Origin: an uncultured Candidatus Actinomarinales bacterium
Lineage (GTDB): Bacteria; Actinomycetota; Acidimicrobiia; Actinomarinales; Actinomarinaceae
Direction of reading: 5' to 3'
DNA length: 64,000 nt
NCBI GenBank assembly: GCA_943840565.1
Contig: CALSUY010000001.1
Location: forward strand, 496,001 to 560,000
This document shows positions 33,079 to 42,882 of the stretch, in pieces (position 1 is the stretch's first letter; every line of letters starts with the position of its first letter). The position numbers and the translations under genes were made by a program. The notes beneath the pieces were generated by a model. It was not told where the DNA came from and did no database searches. It worked only from the letters and a program-made list of their open reading frames with translations.

Positions 33079-35004
33079 CTACTCCTTATACATTGCATCA
33101 ATTTGGTCTTTATATGTTTCGTTAATAACATTTCTTTTTAGTTTAAGTGTAGGTGTTAGTTCCCCACTTGTATCAGTCCACTCTTCTTCTAGAATAGTAA
33201 ATTTTTTAATTTGCTGAACATTAGCTACTTTACTATTTGCTTTATCAATCTGTGATTGTATTGCATCTATAACAATTGGGTTATTATGAAAAGTCTCAAT
33301 GTCGTAATCAACAGAGTTTTCTTTTGCCCATTGTTCACTTGTACCCTCTCTATCTAGGACAATTAGAGCAGATAAAAATTTCCGACCGTCTCCAACCATG
33401 CAGATTTGTCCTACAAGTGGGTGTGGTTTAATTAAGTCTTCTAGCTCAACAGGGGCAATGTTTTTACCACCGGATGTGATTATTATTTCTTTTTTACGAC
33501 CAATTATCTTTACATAACCATCTTCACCAATTTCAGCCAAGTCTCCAGTGTGTAGCCATCCATCTGAATCAAATGCTTCCTTTGTAGCTTCTTCCTGCTT
33601 ATAGTAGCCATTTGTAACATGCCCACCTCTCATGCACAATTCGCCATCTTCAAGAATTTTTATCTCTGTACCAGCAAGTGGGATCCCTACCTTACCAATT
33701 GGATTGAAAACTTTAGGTATAGGAACGCCTGCAGATTTAAGTTTATTAGTCAACGAGTCAACAGCATTTGTAGCAATCCCAACGGTGGCAGGTCCTGTAT
33801 CTTCTGTCATTCCATATATCTCAGTTACGTCTATATGAATTGCATGAAACCATCTTTGTACATCAGGATTCATAGCAGCGGCAGCAGTAACAAAATATTC
33901 AGTATTTTGAATACCTAGTCCCTCTTTAAATTTTGAAAAAACTAATTTATTAAAAACTGTATCTAATATCTTAACTTTTAAGGGTACTTTTTCTCCACTT
34001 TGCTCATACTTGACTCTTTCAAGCCCATTATCAATTGCTTTCAGAGCAAGTTCTGCTTTATCTGATTCGTTTATTTTATTCAACAAGCCAGCCTGGAATT
34101 TTTCCCAAACTCGAGGTACAGCTAAAAATACACTTGGTTGAATTGTTGGCAAAGCCATTGACATGTCCTCTAAAACAGGTACTGGAAATATTTGTCCAGT
34201 TTTATAAATAGCTTGATAATGGTCACCTGCTCTTGCGGCAATATGAGCCATTGGCAAGTAAGAAACAATTCTAGGATGCATAGATGCTGGAACTAGCTCT
34301 CCAAACAAACTTTCATTTGTCCATAAAACATTTCTGTGTGTGATCATAACCCCTTTTGGATGCCCAGTAGTACCTGAGGTAAATATTAAACAAGCAAGAG
34401 AATCTGGTGTTACAGTTTTGATTGCTTGAACTAGAAGAGAATTGTCTTTTGCATTAATACTTGCACCACGTTCCATTAGTTCGTGATATGAAAGAACATA
34501 ATCCTTTTCACTAACTTCTTCAAATCCGTTTATAATGACAATCTTTTCAAGATTTGGACAATTTTTTCTTGCCTTATCTATCTCATTGAATAACTCTAAA
34601 TCACCAGCGATAGCTATCTTTGCTTCCATTAAATTTGCTACATACTCAATTTGTCCAGATTTAAGTTGCTTATAAAGAGTTGAAGGTGTGGCACCGGCAT
34701 GCATAATGGCAAGATCTGCAATGTTATGCTCTTTAGTATTGTTAGACATTATAAATGATGTATCACCAGGATTTAATCCAATATCAATTAATCCAGAGGC
34801 AAGATTGTGAATACTTACTCTATACTCGCTCCATGACATTGCATCCCAAGCTGAATATTCATTATTTGCAGGAGTATTTATTGCAGGAAAATCTGGATAA
34901 TCTTCAGCATTTTTATCAATATAATCGATTAAAGTCTTGCCTTCTACTTTCGCATCAATAGATGCAGCCTGATTTTTTAGAAATTCGTGTAGTTGATTTT
35001 GCAT
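33079..35004 (-). CDS. Long-chain fatty acid--CoA ligase (FadD15-like)
   Basis: This 641-residue ANL-family enzyme activates fatty acids to acyl-CoA via an acyl-adenylate. It has the P-loop-like IFTSGTTGHPKGVMITHRN near 212, EIYGMTEDTGPATVG near 395, and GWLHTGDLAEIGEDGYVKI near 482. The catalytic lysine region GRKKEIIITSGGKNIAPVELE follows. The long spacer (about 280-390) and the TEDTGPAT box are typical of mycobacterial FadD15-type long-chain ligases. It is the first gene of the FadD-SDR-ACAD group. Confidence 0.93.
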   Translation of the reverse strand: MQNQLHEFLKNQAASIDAKVEGKTLIDYIDKNAEDYPDFPAINTPANNEYSAWDAMSWSEYRVSIHNLASGLIDIGLNPGDTSFIMSNNTKEHNIADLAIMHAGATPSTLYKQLKSGQIEYVANLMEAKIAIAGDLELFNEIDKARKNCPNLEKIVIINGFEEVSEKDYVLSYHELMERGASINAKDNSLLVQAIKTVTPDSLACLIFTSGTTGHPKGVMITHRNVLWTNESLFGELVPASMHPRIVSYLPMAHIAARAGDHYQAIYKTGQIFPVPVLEDMSMALPTIQPSVFLAVPRVWEKFQAGLLNKINESDKAELALKAIDNGLERVKYEQSGEKVPLKVKILDTVFNKLVFSKFKEGLGIQNTEYFVTAAAAMNPDVQRWFHAIHIDVTEIYGMTEDTGPATVGIATNAVDSLTNKLKSAGVPIPKVFNPIGKVGIPLAGTEIKILEDGELCMRGGHVTNGYYKQEEATKEAFDSDGWLHTGDLAEIGEDGYVKIIGRKKEIIITSGGKNIAPVELEDLIKPHPLVGQICMVGDGRKFLSALIVLDREGTSEQWAKENSVDYDIETFHNNPIVIDAIQSQIDKANSKVANVQQIKKFTILEEEWTDTSGELTPTLKLKRNVINETYKDQIDAMYKE

Positions 35005-35074
35005 ATTCTCCTCTGTGACGATATTTAAATTTTACTGGATAATTACAGATTTAACTACTGAATTAGTCTGAAAA

Positions 35075-35941
35075 TTATCCTTTGACCGAACCAGCAGTAA
35101 GCCCACCGGTTATCTGCTTTTGGAAGAAAATAAATAAAGTTGCAATTGGTGCTGCTGCTAAAACAGATGAAGCTGCGATTACTCCCCAATCAGCATTAAA
35201 GTCATCCACAAAAACTGTATTTATCCCTACTGCAACGGTCCACAAATTTTTATCTTTTAAGAATATGGCAGCAAGAATGTAATCTGAATATATTCCAATA
35301 AAAGTTATAACAAAAATTACCACAAGTATCGGCCTTGCAAGAGGTGCAATAACTTTAGTAAATATTTGAAAATCGCTAGCTCCGTCTACTTTTGCGGCTT
35401 CGTCTAAAGATGGTGATATTGTGTCCATAAAACCTTTTATTAGCCAAGAATTAAAACCAATTGAACCACCTAAGTAAACAAGAATAAGTCCTAGGTGTGT
35501 ACCAAGACCCATAAATGGTAATATGTCGCTTATTTGAAAAAATAAAAGATATATTGCTACAAAAGCTAGGAAAGCTGGGAACATTTGAACAATTACTAAT
35601 GTAAGTAAACTTGCTCTTCTTCCTTTGAATTGAAGTCTAGAAAATGCATAAGCAGCTAAGGTGCCTAATAATACGTTAAATATAGATGCAACAATTGCAA
35701 CTTTATAAGTGTTGTACAACCATCTAAAGTATGGAACAAGTGAATCTCCAGAAAGCTTTTTATAGTGCTTTAGTGTAAAATTATCCGGAATGAGTTTGGA
35801 GTTTGCTAAATTGGCAAAGTCTGCAAAAGAATTTGTAATTACGAATAAGATTGGATAGATAGCAAAAAGTACGAATACAATTCCAACAAGATGTCGCCAT
35901 CCATATTCTTTAAACCACTTCACTAAATTAAATGTTCCCAT
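35075..35941 (-). CDS. malG: Maltodextrin ABC transporter permease MalG-like
   Basis: This 288-residue membrane protein has six hydrophobic segments. The EAA loop reads EAAKVDGASDFQIFTKVIAP near 187-206. A periplasmic loop and the C-terminal GGLTAGSVKG match the sugar-permease MalG ending. It would form half of the translocation pore with the MalF-like protein. Its 5' end overlaps malF by 14 bases. The transport substrate is inferred from the adjacent glycosidase and MalQ genes. Confidence 0.9.
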   Translation of the reverse strand: MGTFNLVKWFKEYGWRHLVGIVFVLFAIYPILFVITNSFADFANLANSKLIPDNFTLKHYKKLSGDSLVPYFRWLYNTYKVAIVASIFNVLLGTLAAYAFSRLQFKGRRASLLTLVIVQMFPAFLAFVAIYLLFFQISDILPFMGLGTHLGLILVYLGGSIGFNSWLIKGFMDTISPSLDEAAKVDGASDFQIFTKVIAPLARPILVVIFVITFIGIYSDYILAAIFLKDKNLWTVAVGINTVFVDDFNADWGVIAASSVLAAAPIATLFIFFQKQITGGLTAGSVKG

Positions 35942-37517
35942 AAATACGCTCCAAACGTTTCGTGTATCTGAATGAAATAGCAGAAATTAATAAAACAATT
36001 CCAAATATTATTATCGTAACACTAGAAGCTAATCCAAAAAGATTACCTCTTCCACCAGATATAGCTAGACGGTATGAAAAAGAAATTAATATGTCTGTCC
36101 AGCCTACTGCTACTTCACTTCCTATAACAGGTGGCCCCCCACCGGAAAGTAGAAAAATTAATGTAAAATTATTGAAATTGAATGCAAAGGAACCAATCAA
36201 TAATGGTGATATAGAAACCATTAAAAGCGGAAATGTTATTCGCCAAAAAGATTGAACCCCACTTGCTCCATCAACTTTTGCTGCTTCTGTTAATTCTTTT
36301 GGTATAGACTGCAGAGCTCCAGTAGTTATTAAAAACATATAAGGAAAACCGAGCCATGTGTTAACTAGAAGTACAGCAGCCCTTGCACTTTCTTTTGTTT
36401 TCAACCATTTAATCGGTTCTATATCAAAAAAAGTGTACAGAGGATCTAGCCAGTTATTAATCACACCATAATCTGGATTAAGCAATCCCTTCCATACCAG
36501 GACTGACACAAACGCAGGTATTGCATATGGCAATATGTATAAAGCTCTGTATATTCTTTTAAACTTAAGTTTTTCTTTGTTTAATGTAATACTAAGAAGT
36601 AAACCAACAGTAAAAGCAAGCAATACTGTAAGTGTTGCAAACTGAAAAGTCCACTTTGTGACTAACTCAAGAGGTCCTCTTATTCGCTGATTAGAAAAAA
36701 GCTTTTTATAGTTTTCAGATCCAACAAAAATTCTCCATCCTGGATCAACTGACTCAGTGTTGCATACGAAATTATCACCATCACTGGAGCAGATTTCACC
36801 CGTAGAATTATCAATTAAATTATCGTATTCTGACTCATAGGTATAGCGTTGAGATGTGGAAAGAAGTCTTCCAGTGGAAGAACCGAACACAGAAATTTTA
36901 TATAATTGAGCACGAGTTGAACTATCTATAACTAATGAAAGTTCTTGTAATTTATTAGCTTTATTTATCTGATCTTTTCCAGCAAGTAGTTTCAAGCCAT
37001 CTGGAGTAACAATCTCACCTGATTCGCTTTTTAAAGAAGGTTCATGGGTAGCATAACTAGCTTTATCAATTTCATCTTGTGTTACAGCCTTGCCAAATAA
37101 TAATTGGTCTTGAGCTAAATCAGCTGCAAAATAATATTCATCTGTATTATTTTCAAAAATATAGATGTCAAACTCTACTCCTTTTTGGTCATCAGGTGTG
37201 TATGTTCTAGCCTCGAGTAAATCTATAGCTTGTGATTTAGTAAGGATATGACCTGTAGACCAATTAGTAAAAGAAACGTAGGTATTATAAGCTGCTGGAA
37301 AAACAACAAAAGAAAACATAAATATTACTCCTGGAGTAATCCATTTCAAGGCAGCAAATTTATCAGTTAGATATGTGAAGTTAATTAAGAAAGTTACAAA
37401 TACTAATACAGTTAATAAAAACCAAGATTCAAAAGTTATTATTAAAGGTATCAAATATATAGATCCTGCATTAAAAATAGCTAGAACTGAGTATCTAAGT
37501 ATCGAAGAGAATTTCAT
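35928..37517 (-). CDS. malF: Maltodextrin ABC transporter permease MalF-like
   Basis: The 529-residue permease has N-terminal membrane segments, then a soluble periplasmic insertion (about 90-270), then the core permease domain. The EAA loop is ELTEAAKVDGASGVQSFWRI near 405-424, which docks the ATPase. The large periplasmic loop after the early helices is a MalF feature. No malK ATPase is in this window, so it must be encoded elsewhere. It follows malE beyond a strong hairpin. Confidence 0.9.
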   Translation of the reverse strand: MKFSSILRYSVLAIFNAGSIYLIPLIITFESWFLLTVLVFVTFLINFTYLTDKFAALKWITPGVIFMFSFVVFPAAYNTYVSFTNWSTGHILTKSQAIDLLEARTYTPDDQKGVEFDIYIFENNTDEYYFAADLAQDQLLFGKAVTQDEIDKASYATHEPSLKSESGEIVTPDGLKLLAGKDQINKANKLQELSLVIDSSTRAQLYKISVFGSSTGRLLSTSQRYTYESEYDNLIDNSTGEICSSDGDNFVCNTESVDPGWRIFVGSENYKKLFSNQRIRGPLELVTKWTFQFATLTVLLAFTVGLLLSITLNKEKLKFKRIYRALYILPYAIPAFVSVLVWKGLLNPDYGVINNWLDPLYTFFDIEPIKWLKTKESARAAVLLVNTWLGFPYMFLITTGALQSIPKELTEAAKVDGASGVQSFWRITFPLLMVSISPLLIGSFAFNFNNFTLIFLLSGGGPPVIGSEVAVGWTDILISFSYRLAISGGRGNLFGLASSVTIIIFGIVLLISAISFRYTKRLERIYGNI

Positions 37518-37535
37518 AATTTAATAGTATCAAAA

Positions 37536-37563
37536 AAATTGGGGCCCATAAGAGCCCCAATTT
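37536..37563 (-). terminator. Rho-independent terminator between malE and malF
   Basis: A perfect 10-bp inverted repeat (AAATTGGGGC at 37536-37545 and GCCCCAATTT at 37554-37563) encloses an 8-base loop, CCCATAAGA region. Reading on the minus strand, the stem runs into seven T residues, so it would end most malE transcripts. It lies 18 bases upstream of the malF start. Partial read-through would lower permease expression relative to the binding protein. Confidence 0.8.
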
Positions 37564-37581
37564 AATATTTGTATAGATTTA

Positions 37582-38883
37582 TTATCCGCCAGCTATAGCT
37601 GTTCTGACTTGTTCAGCAGCTAATTTCATTGCATCAGTTGCGGAATTAACGGTTACGCCTGTCTCTTCATTAGTACCATACGCTTGGTCTCTAATAATTA
37701 ACATTGCATCACCAACTGGACCCCAAACAGAACCCATTTCTGGAATGTTAGGCATTGGTATACCGTTTGCAGCACTAGCCGCAAATTGAGCTGCTATAGG
37801 ATCTGCAGCTTCAACAATAGCAAAAAGTGATTTCGTAGCTGGTAGTCTTGGGTCAGAATTATACATTGATTCTTGTACCTCGACTGTTGCAAAAAAGTCT
37901 AATATAAAACTTTGTGCTAACACCTTATTATCACTAAAAGCAGAGACCATTGCACCACGTACTCCTACGAATGGAGTAGCAGCATTCCCATCAAACTGTG
38001 GAATTAAAGCAACACCGTAATCTACTGCAGAGGCATCTCCTCTTGCCCAAGGACCAGTCATCCAATAAGGGGCTCTACCCTCTTGGAATGCTGACATTGA
38101 TGCACCGTAATCAGTAGAAGCTACTGTACCATCTTTAACTAATGAATCTAAGTATTCCGCTGAAGCTATTGCCTGTGCGTTATCAAGACCAACATCGGAT
38201 GGATCAAATCCAGCATTAAAAGCAAAAATGTATCCGCCAGATGATCCAAAGAAAGGATGGTTATGGTAGGCATCTCCGCCTCCTCCACCACCAGGTGCTC
38301 CAACACAAAGCTCAGTCCCTGCAGCATCACAGGATGCTTTTACATCAGACCAAGTTGTTGGTACACCATCAACTAAAGCTTTGTTATAAAACATAGCGAT
38401 TGCTTCTGTTGCATATGGAAATCCATAAACTTCTCCACCATAGCTAAAACCTTGTACTCCGACATCAAACAAATCTGAAGCTACTGCTCCAAGATCAAGT
38501 GGTGCAACCACACCATTAGCAGCTAATTCTCCTACCCAGTCATGAGCACCAAGAAATACATCTGGACCTTCTCCTGCCGGACCAGCTGTCTGTACATCGG
38601 TTCTGATTTGACCAAAGTCATAAACTACTACTTCGATATCTACACCAGCTGCAGCTTCATAAGCTCCTACGAGAGGGTCTAAAGCAGTTGCTACTTTTTC
38701 TTCAGCCCAAACCACAAGTTTTACTGGTGGTGGTGAAGTAGTAGCAGGAGCAGCTAATGTTTCTTGAGGTGCTTCTGTTGTCTCAGGAGTGTCAGATGCA
38801 GTATCAGAGCCCCCTCCACAAGCAGTAACAACTAAAGAAAGTAGAACTAAAATTACTAAAAAACGTAATTTATTCTTTTTCAT
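37582..38883 (-). CDS. malE: Sugar (maltodextrin) ABC transporter substrate-binding lipoprotein MalE-like
   Basis: A signal peptide ends at lipobox VVTAC, with C22 the lipidated cysteine, so the protein is tethered outside the membrane. A Thr/Pro/Ala/Glu linker (about 30-50) follows. The remaining part is a family-1 extracellular solute-binding protein of maltose-type fold, 433 residues in total. The codon use is rather GC-rich compared with neighbours, perhaps because of high expression. TAAAGGAGAGAA precedes the ATG, a strong ribosome-binding site. Sugar specificity is inferred from neighbours. Confidence 0.9.
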   Translation of the reverse strand: MKKNKLRFLVILVLLSLVVTACGGGSDTASDTPETTEAPQETLAAPATTSPPPVKLVVWAEEKVATALDPLVGAYEAAAGVDIEVVVYDFGQIRTDVQTAGPAGEGPDVFLGAHDWVGELAANGVVAPLDLGAVASDLFDVGVQGFSYGGEVYGFPYATEAIAMFYNKALVDGVPTTWSDVKASCDAAGTELCVGAPGGGGGGDAYHNHPFFGSSGGYIFAFNAGFDPSDVGLDNAQAIASAEYLDSLVKDGTVASTDYGASMSAFQEGRAPYWMTGPWARGDASAVDYGVALIPQFDGNAATPFVGVRGAMVSAFSDNKVLAQSFILDFFATVEVQESMYNSDPRLPATKSLFAIVEAADPIAAQFAASAANGIPMPNIPEMGSVWGPVGDAMLIIRDQAYGTNEETGVTVNSATDAMKLAAEQVRTAIAGG

Positions 38884-38909
38884 TTCTCTCCTTTATGTGT
38901 ATTTATATA

Positions 38910-38923
38910 TATCAACGTTAATA
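38910..38923. promoter_or_regulatory. Candidate LacI-type operator upstream of malE
   Basis: TATCAACGTTAATA (on the minus strand TATTAACGTTGATA) is a near-palindrome with a central CG and one mismatch in the seven-base half sites, the shape of a LacI-family operator. It lies 26 bases upstream of the malE ATG at 38883. No LacI-type regulator is encoded in the window, so this is a pattern-based guess. Confidence 0.3.
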
Positions 38924-38968
38924 TAACAACTTTTTAGAAGATTATCTTGGAAAGTTTTCAATTTAAAA

Positions 38969-40897
38969 TTATTTTTCAGAAATAATTATTCCAATATCTG
39001 TAATATTATCAATCTCTAAATGACCATCATTCAATTGAATAATGCAGTCACCGAAAATCACTTCTGAACTATGTGCATTTGTTGCAATTTTTAGAGACTT
39101 AGTTTTTTTATCCCTATTGATAATGCATAAAAGTGACTCATCTTTTAAAACTCTCCGAAATAAGACTAATTCCTCATTTGATTCAACTAATTCAAATCTT
39201 CCATATTTAAGAATAGGATTTTGATTTTTTATCTTCATAAGTTGTTTTGTGTGTGAAAGTAAATTTATGTTCCAAGTTTCTTCATGGTCCCATGGAAATG
39301 GTTCCCTATTGAATGGATCATCTGCTCCTGCAAGACCAACTTCATCACCGTAATAAATTCCTGCAATTCCTGGGAAAGTTGCTTGAAGAAATATAGCGCC
39401 GAACATTCCGTCTACATTGTCCCCACATCTATTAAGAAATCTTTTTACATCATGAGAACTCAATAAATTTTGACATGATGACAATGCTTCAAATGAGTAC
39501 ATAGAATATAGATTTGCCAAAGCATGACTGAATTGAGTTGTTGAAGTTCTTTGAGTAGCAAAAAAATCAGTCATAGATTCTCTAAAGGAATAATTCATTG
39601 TTCCATCAAATCTATCACCTTGAAGCCATTGAGATGTATCTCCAAAAATTTCAGAAATAAGTAAAACATCTTTCTTTGAAGCTACTGCTATTTCCCTAAA
39701 ATCTTTCCAAAATGAAAAATCAAGTTCTTTTGCAACGTCCATGCGCCATCCATCAATATCGAAATTTTTAATCCAGTATTCTGTAACATCTAATGCCCAC
39801 TGCCTTGCTTCAGGATTAACTAAATTTACTTTGGGCATGTCTGGAACTCCCCACCAGGCTTTGTAGGATGGCTCGATAATTGGTCCGTCATCTTCTTTAA
39901 TTTCAACGGGGACTTTGGTCTCTTCAAAAGTTTTTTCAAGGTAAGTTTTATACTCTTCAGCATTACCATCCCAGCCAACCTTATATGTGTTGGAATACAA
40001 ATGAGGTCTATGCTGTAAACGTACAGGATAATCGTATACTGTAAACCAATCTTTATATTCTGATTTATCCCCGTTGGTAATTAAATCCTGGAATGCAAAA
40101 TGTCTTGGATGTACATGATTTAATGAACAATCAATAACAACCTTCATATTTTTTTTATGAGCTTCTTCTATAAGCTTTTTAAAAGCAGCATCTCCTCCAA
40201 ATGATTCATCAACTTTGAAATGGTCCCATGAGTCGTACTTATGAGTGCTACCCGAAAGAAAGATTGGATTTAAATATAGAATATTTACACCTATGTCAAT
40301 TAAATAATCTAATTTTTCAATAACGCCGTATAAATCTCCACCATGAAAACCTAATCTTGTAGGTTTACTATTCCAAGGAATTGTATTTGGCGGATTTAAA
40401 GAACTATCACCATTTCTAAACCTGTCGGTAAAAATTTGGTACATCACTCCCCCGTAAACCCAATCAGGGATTGTATGACGTGTAAAAATATCGGAGTTAT
40501 ATATCCATTTTTCAGAAGGAGAAATAAAGTTTGCTATACCACTTGTTCCAAAATATAAATTTAGATTATCTACGGTACTGGCAGCAAAGCTGAATTTTGA
40601 TACAGTAGATCTAAACTCTAATTGAAGCTCCCAAAATTTAAATCTATCTGTAGAGGCATAAACTTTTAGCTCTAAAGGTCTTAACAGGTCATCTTCAAGC
40701 AGTAGCCAAAGTTTATCTATTTGAGGTTCTGTATGGACTCGTATTACAGAAGTTCCATCATGTGATATTGAGAAGTATTTTTTATTATTAAAGTCAAATC
40801 GAATATCGTAATGTCCTAAATGAACATCCCCTTCAAAAAAATCAATTTTCTGGGCCTCATCTTTATCAATAAATTCAGGTTGATGATTTTCTACCAT
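38969..40897 (-). CDS. GH13 alpha-glycosidase (cyclomaltodextrinase/neopullulanase type)
   Basis: The 642-residue protein has an N-terminal CBM34-like beta domain (about 20-135), then a GH13 barrel. The catalytic nucleophile is D387 in DGWRMDVA, the acid/base is E416 in LISEIFGD, and the third carboxylate lies in LLSSHDVKR near 480. The nearby KYDSWDHFKVD and CSLNHVHPRH segments are conserved. It would hydrolyse alpha-1,4 (and perhaps alpha-1,6) linked maltodextrins. No signal peptide, so it acts inside the cell on imported sugar. Confidence 0.92.
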   Translation of the reverse strand: MVENHQPEFIDKDEAQKIDFFEGDVHLGHYDIRFDFNNKKYFSISHDGTSVIRVHTEPQIDKLWLLLEDDLLRPLELKVYASTDRFKFWELQLEFRSTVSKFSFAASTVDNLNLYFGTSGIANFISPSEKWIYNSDIFTRHTIPDWVYGGVMYQIFTDRFRNGDSSLNPPNTIPWNSKPTRLGFHGGDLYGVIEKLDYLIDIGVNILYLNPIFLSGSTHKYDSWDHFKVDESFGGDAAFKKLIEEAHKKNMKVVIDCSLNHVHPRHFAFQDLITNGDKSEYKDWFTVYDYPVRLQHRPHLYSNTYKVGWDGNAEEYKTYLEKTFEETKVPVEIKEDDGPIIEPSYKAWWGVPDMPKVNLVNPEARQWALDVTEYWIKNFDIDGWRMDVAKELDFSFWKDFREIAVASKKDVLLISEIFGDTSQWLQGDRFDGTMNYSFRESMTDFFATQRTSTTQFSHALANLYSMYSFEALSSCQNLLSSHDVKRFLNRCGDNVDGMFGAIFLQATFPGIAGIYYGDEVGLAGADDPFNREPFPWDHEETWNINLLSHTKQLMKIKNQNPILKYGRFELVESNEELVLFRRVLKDESLLCIINRDKKTKSLKIATNAHSSEVIFGDCIIQLNDGHLEIDNITDIGIIISEK

Positions 40898-40953
40898 TTA
40901 ATACTTTCTAAATCCTAAACATATATTATATACTTTATGTCGAAAGGTTTTTC

Positions 40954-42423
40954 GTGGATATAAGAAAAAGTAGTGGCCTAATTATGCATCCAACCTCATT
41001 ACCAAGTAAGTATGGTATTGGAGACCTAGGTGAGAGTTCAAAATTATTTATTGATTATCTACATGAGACAAAAACCAAAATCTGGCAGGTATTACCATTA
41101 GGACCAACAGATGAAGTAGAATATTCCCCATATTCGAGTTCATCCTCTGTGTTGGGGAATATAAATCTAATTAACTTAGATAATTTAAAAAATATCCAAG
41201 AAAATATTTTTGAAATACCGAAATTTTCAAATCAAATTGTTGATTACAAGAATGTCTATGAATTTAAAGAAAAAATATTTGAAGATATTTCTAAAAATAT
41301 AAACATAAATGAAAAATCTTATCAGAACTTTTTAGACAATAAAGTTATTCGAAAACATATAACTTTTTTAACATTAGAAAAAATAAAAAAAGAAACATGG
41401 ACCAACTGGAGTGAACAAGAACAAACATACTCAGATCAACTTTTTGAGTATTTAGTTAATAAACATGAATTAGAATTTAAATTTATTCTTTATACACAGT
41501 ATGAATTTTTTCAACAATGGAATGAATTAAAAAGTTATGCAAATAGTTTGGGAATAAGTATCCTTGGAGACATTCCTATATATGTAAATCATAACTCAGC
41601 TGATGTTTGGAGTAATAGTTCTCTTTTTGAATTGGATGAGAAAGGAAACATGTCATCTGTTTCTGGTGCAGTACCCGATGATTTCACAGTAGAAGGACAA
41701 ATATGGAATACAACTTTATACAACTGGGAAAATAATCGCTCTAACGATTACCAATATTGGATAAACAAACTTCAAAACAACCTAGACAAATTTGATTACT
41801 TGAGAATCGATCATTTTGTTGGTTTTTTCCAATACTGGGCAATACCTATAAATGAGCCAGCATTAAATGGAGAATGGAGAAAAGGTCCATGGAAAACTTT
41901 TTTTGAAGTTGTAAGTAAGCATATATCTATGTCAAAGTTACTCGCTGAAGACCTTGGGGTAGTATTATCCGAAACAGATCAGATATTGAAAGAATATAAC
42001 ATACCTGGGATGAAAGTTTTACAACAGAGAATTCCATCTTCAGACAAAAATGATGAAATACACCCTCAGGAATGGGGTGAAGGATTAATCGCATACACAG
42101 GTACACATGACAGCCCAACAGTTCAACAGTGGCTTGATGAAGCAAATGAAGTTCAAACTCGATATTTTAATAATTACAAAAGTACATTAGATCTGAGTTT
42201 TAAAAATGATGTATGGGATTTTATTTCATTAGTTTGGGAATCTCCCTGCATTCTTTCCATAACAACTGTTCAAGATTTATTAGAACTTGATAAAAAAGCA
42301 AGATTCAATATACCTGGTACCCAAAAAGGGAACTGGACTTGGAGACTTGATGACTTAAAAGAACTTGAAAAAACAATAGAAAATTTGAAAAGTTTAAACG
42401 AAAAAAACTCGAGAATAATTTAA
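40954..42423 (+). CDS. malQ: 4-alpha-glucanotransferase (MalQ)
   Basis: The 489-residue GH77 amylomaltase transfers glucan chains between maltodextrins. Typical parts are SGLIMHPTSLPSKYGIGDLG near the start, ILGDIPIYVNHNSADVW near 204, the nucleophile region YLRIDHFVGF near 285, and LAEDLGVVLSETD near 328 with the catalytic acid/base. GTG at 40954 with GAAAGG 6-8 bases before it is the likely start. It is divergent from the GH13 gene and completes an intracellular maltodextrin pathway. It overlaps the cytochrome stop by 4 bases. Confidence 0.92.
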   Translation: MDIRKSSGLIMHPTSLPSKYGIGDLGESSKLFIDYLHETKTKIWQVLPLGPTDEVEYSPYSSSSSVLGNINLINLDNLKNIQENIFEIPKFSNQIVDYKNVYEFKEKIFEDISKNININEKSYQNFLDNKVIRKHITFLTLEKIKKETWTNWSEQEQTYSDQLFEYLVNKHELEFKFILYTQYEFFQQWNELKSYANSLGISILGDIPIYVNHNSADVWSNSSLFELDEKGNMSSVSGAVPDDFTVEGQIWNTTLYNWENNRSNDYQYWINKLQNNLDKFDYLRIDHFVGFFQYWAIPINEPALNGEWRKGPWKTFFEVVSKHISMSKLLAEDLGVVLSETDQILKEYNIPGMKVLQQRIPSSDKNDEIHPQEWGEGLIAYTGTHDSPTVQQWLDEANEVQTRYFNNYKSTLDLSFKNDVWDFISLVWESPCILSITTVQDLLELDKKARFNIPGTQKGNWTWRLDDLKELEKTIENLKSLNEKNSRII

Positions 42424-42710
42424 TACTGGCTTTTTATAAATTCAATTACAAGTGTAACTTCATTGTCGGTAAGTCTCTGGGCAGGCATTGAACCCATGCC
42501 TTTTGTAATTGTTTGAACCCAATAAGAATCTGACATTTGAGCTGCATTTGAATCTGCCTTCAAACTAGGACCAACCCTCCCAGAGAAATCTGAACCATGA
42601 CAAGCAGAGCACCTAGCTGTATAGACCTCTTCACCTGAGGTCAATTCTGGTATTTCAGTAGATGTACAAGAAGTGAATATTACAAATATTAAAAAAATTA
42701 TCCTTTTCAA
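42420..42710 (-). CDS. Small cytochrome c lipoprotein
   Basis: An N-terminal signal ends at a lipobox (C15 in FTSC), so the mature protein is membrane-tethered outside. The heme motif CSACH lies at 34-38, and M72/M75 in GMGSMPAQ give a likely distal methionine ligand. The 96-residue length fits a class I monoheme cytochrome c. It would carry electrons in respiration. It is 4 bases from the tatA start codon region and converges on malQ. Confidence 0.88.
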   Translation of the reverse strand: MKRIIFLIFVIFTSCTSTEIPELTSGEEVYTARCSACHGSDFSGRVGPSLKADSNAAQMSDSYWVQTITKGMGSMPAQRLTDNEVTLVIEFIKSQY

Positions 42711-42713
42711 GAT

Positions 42714-42851
42714 TTATTCTTCTTCTAAACCGGATTTAAACTCTCTTGTTGATTTCCCTAACGATTTAGCAAGACTTGGTAACCGCTTTGCTCCAAAGAG
42801 TAACAATAAAATTGTTAAAATTATTAATAATTCTGGAAGTCCTAATCTCAT
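42714..42851 (-). CDS. tatA: Sec-independent protein translocase TatA
   Basis: Reading the minus strand from the ATG at 42851 gives a 45-residue protein too short for common ORF cut-offs. It has the TatA layout: a hydrophobic helix (LPELLIILTILLLLFGAKRLP), the FGAKRLP hinge that marks TatA, and an amphipathic helix (SLAKSLGKSTREFKSG). TatA forms the pore for folded proteins in the Tat pathway. It is shorter than most TatA proteins (60-90 residues). It sits directly upstream of the cytochrome c gene with a 3-base gap. Confidence 0.88.
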   Translation of the reverse strand: MRLGLPELLIILTILLLLFGAKRLPSLAKSLGKSTREFKSGLEEE

Positions 42852-42882
42852 AAACTCATTGTACCTAGATAAATAAATTATT

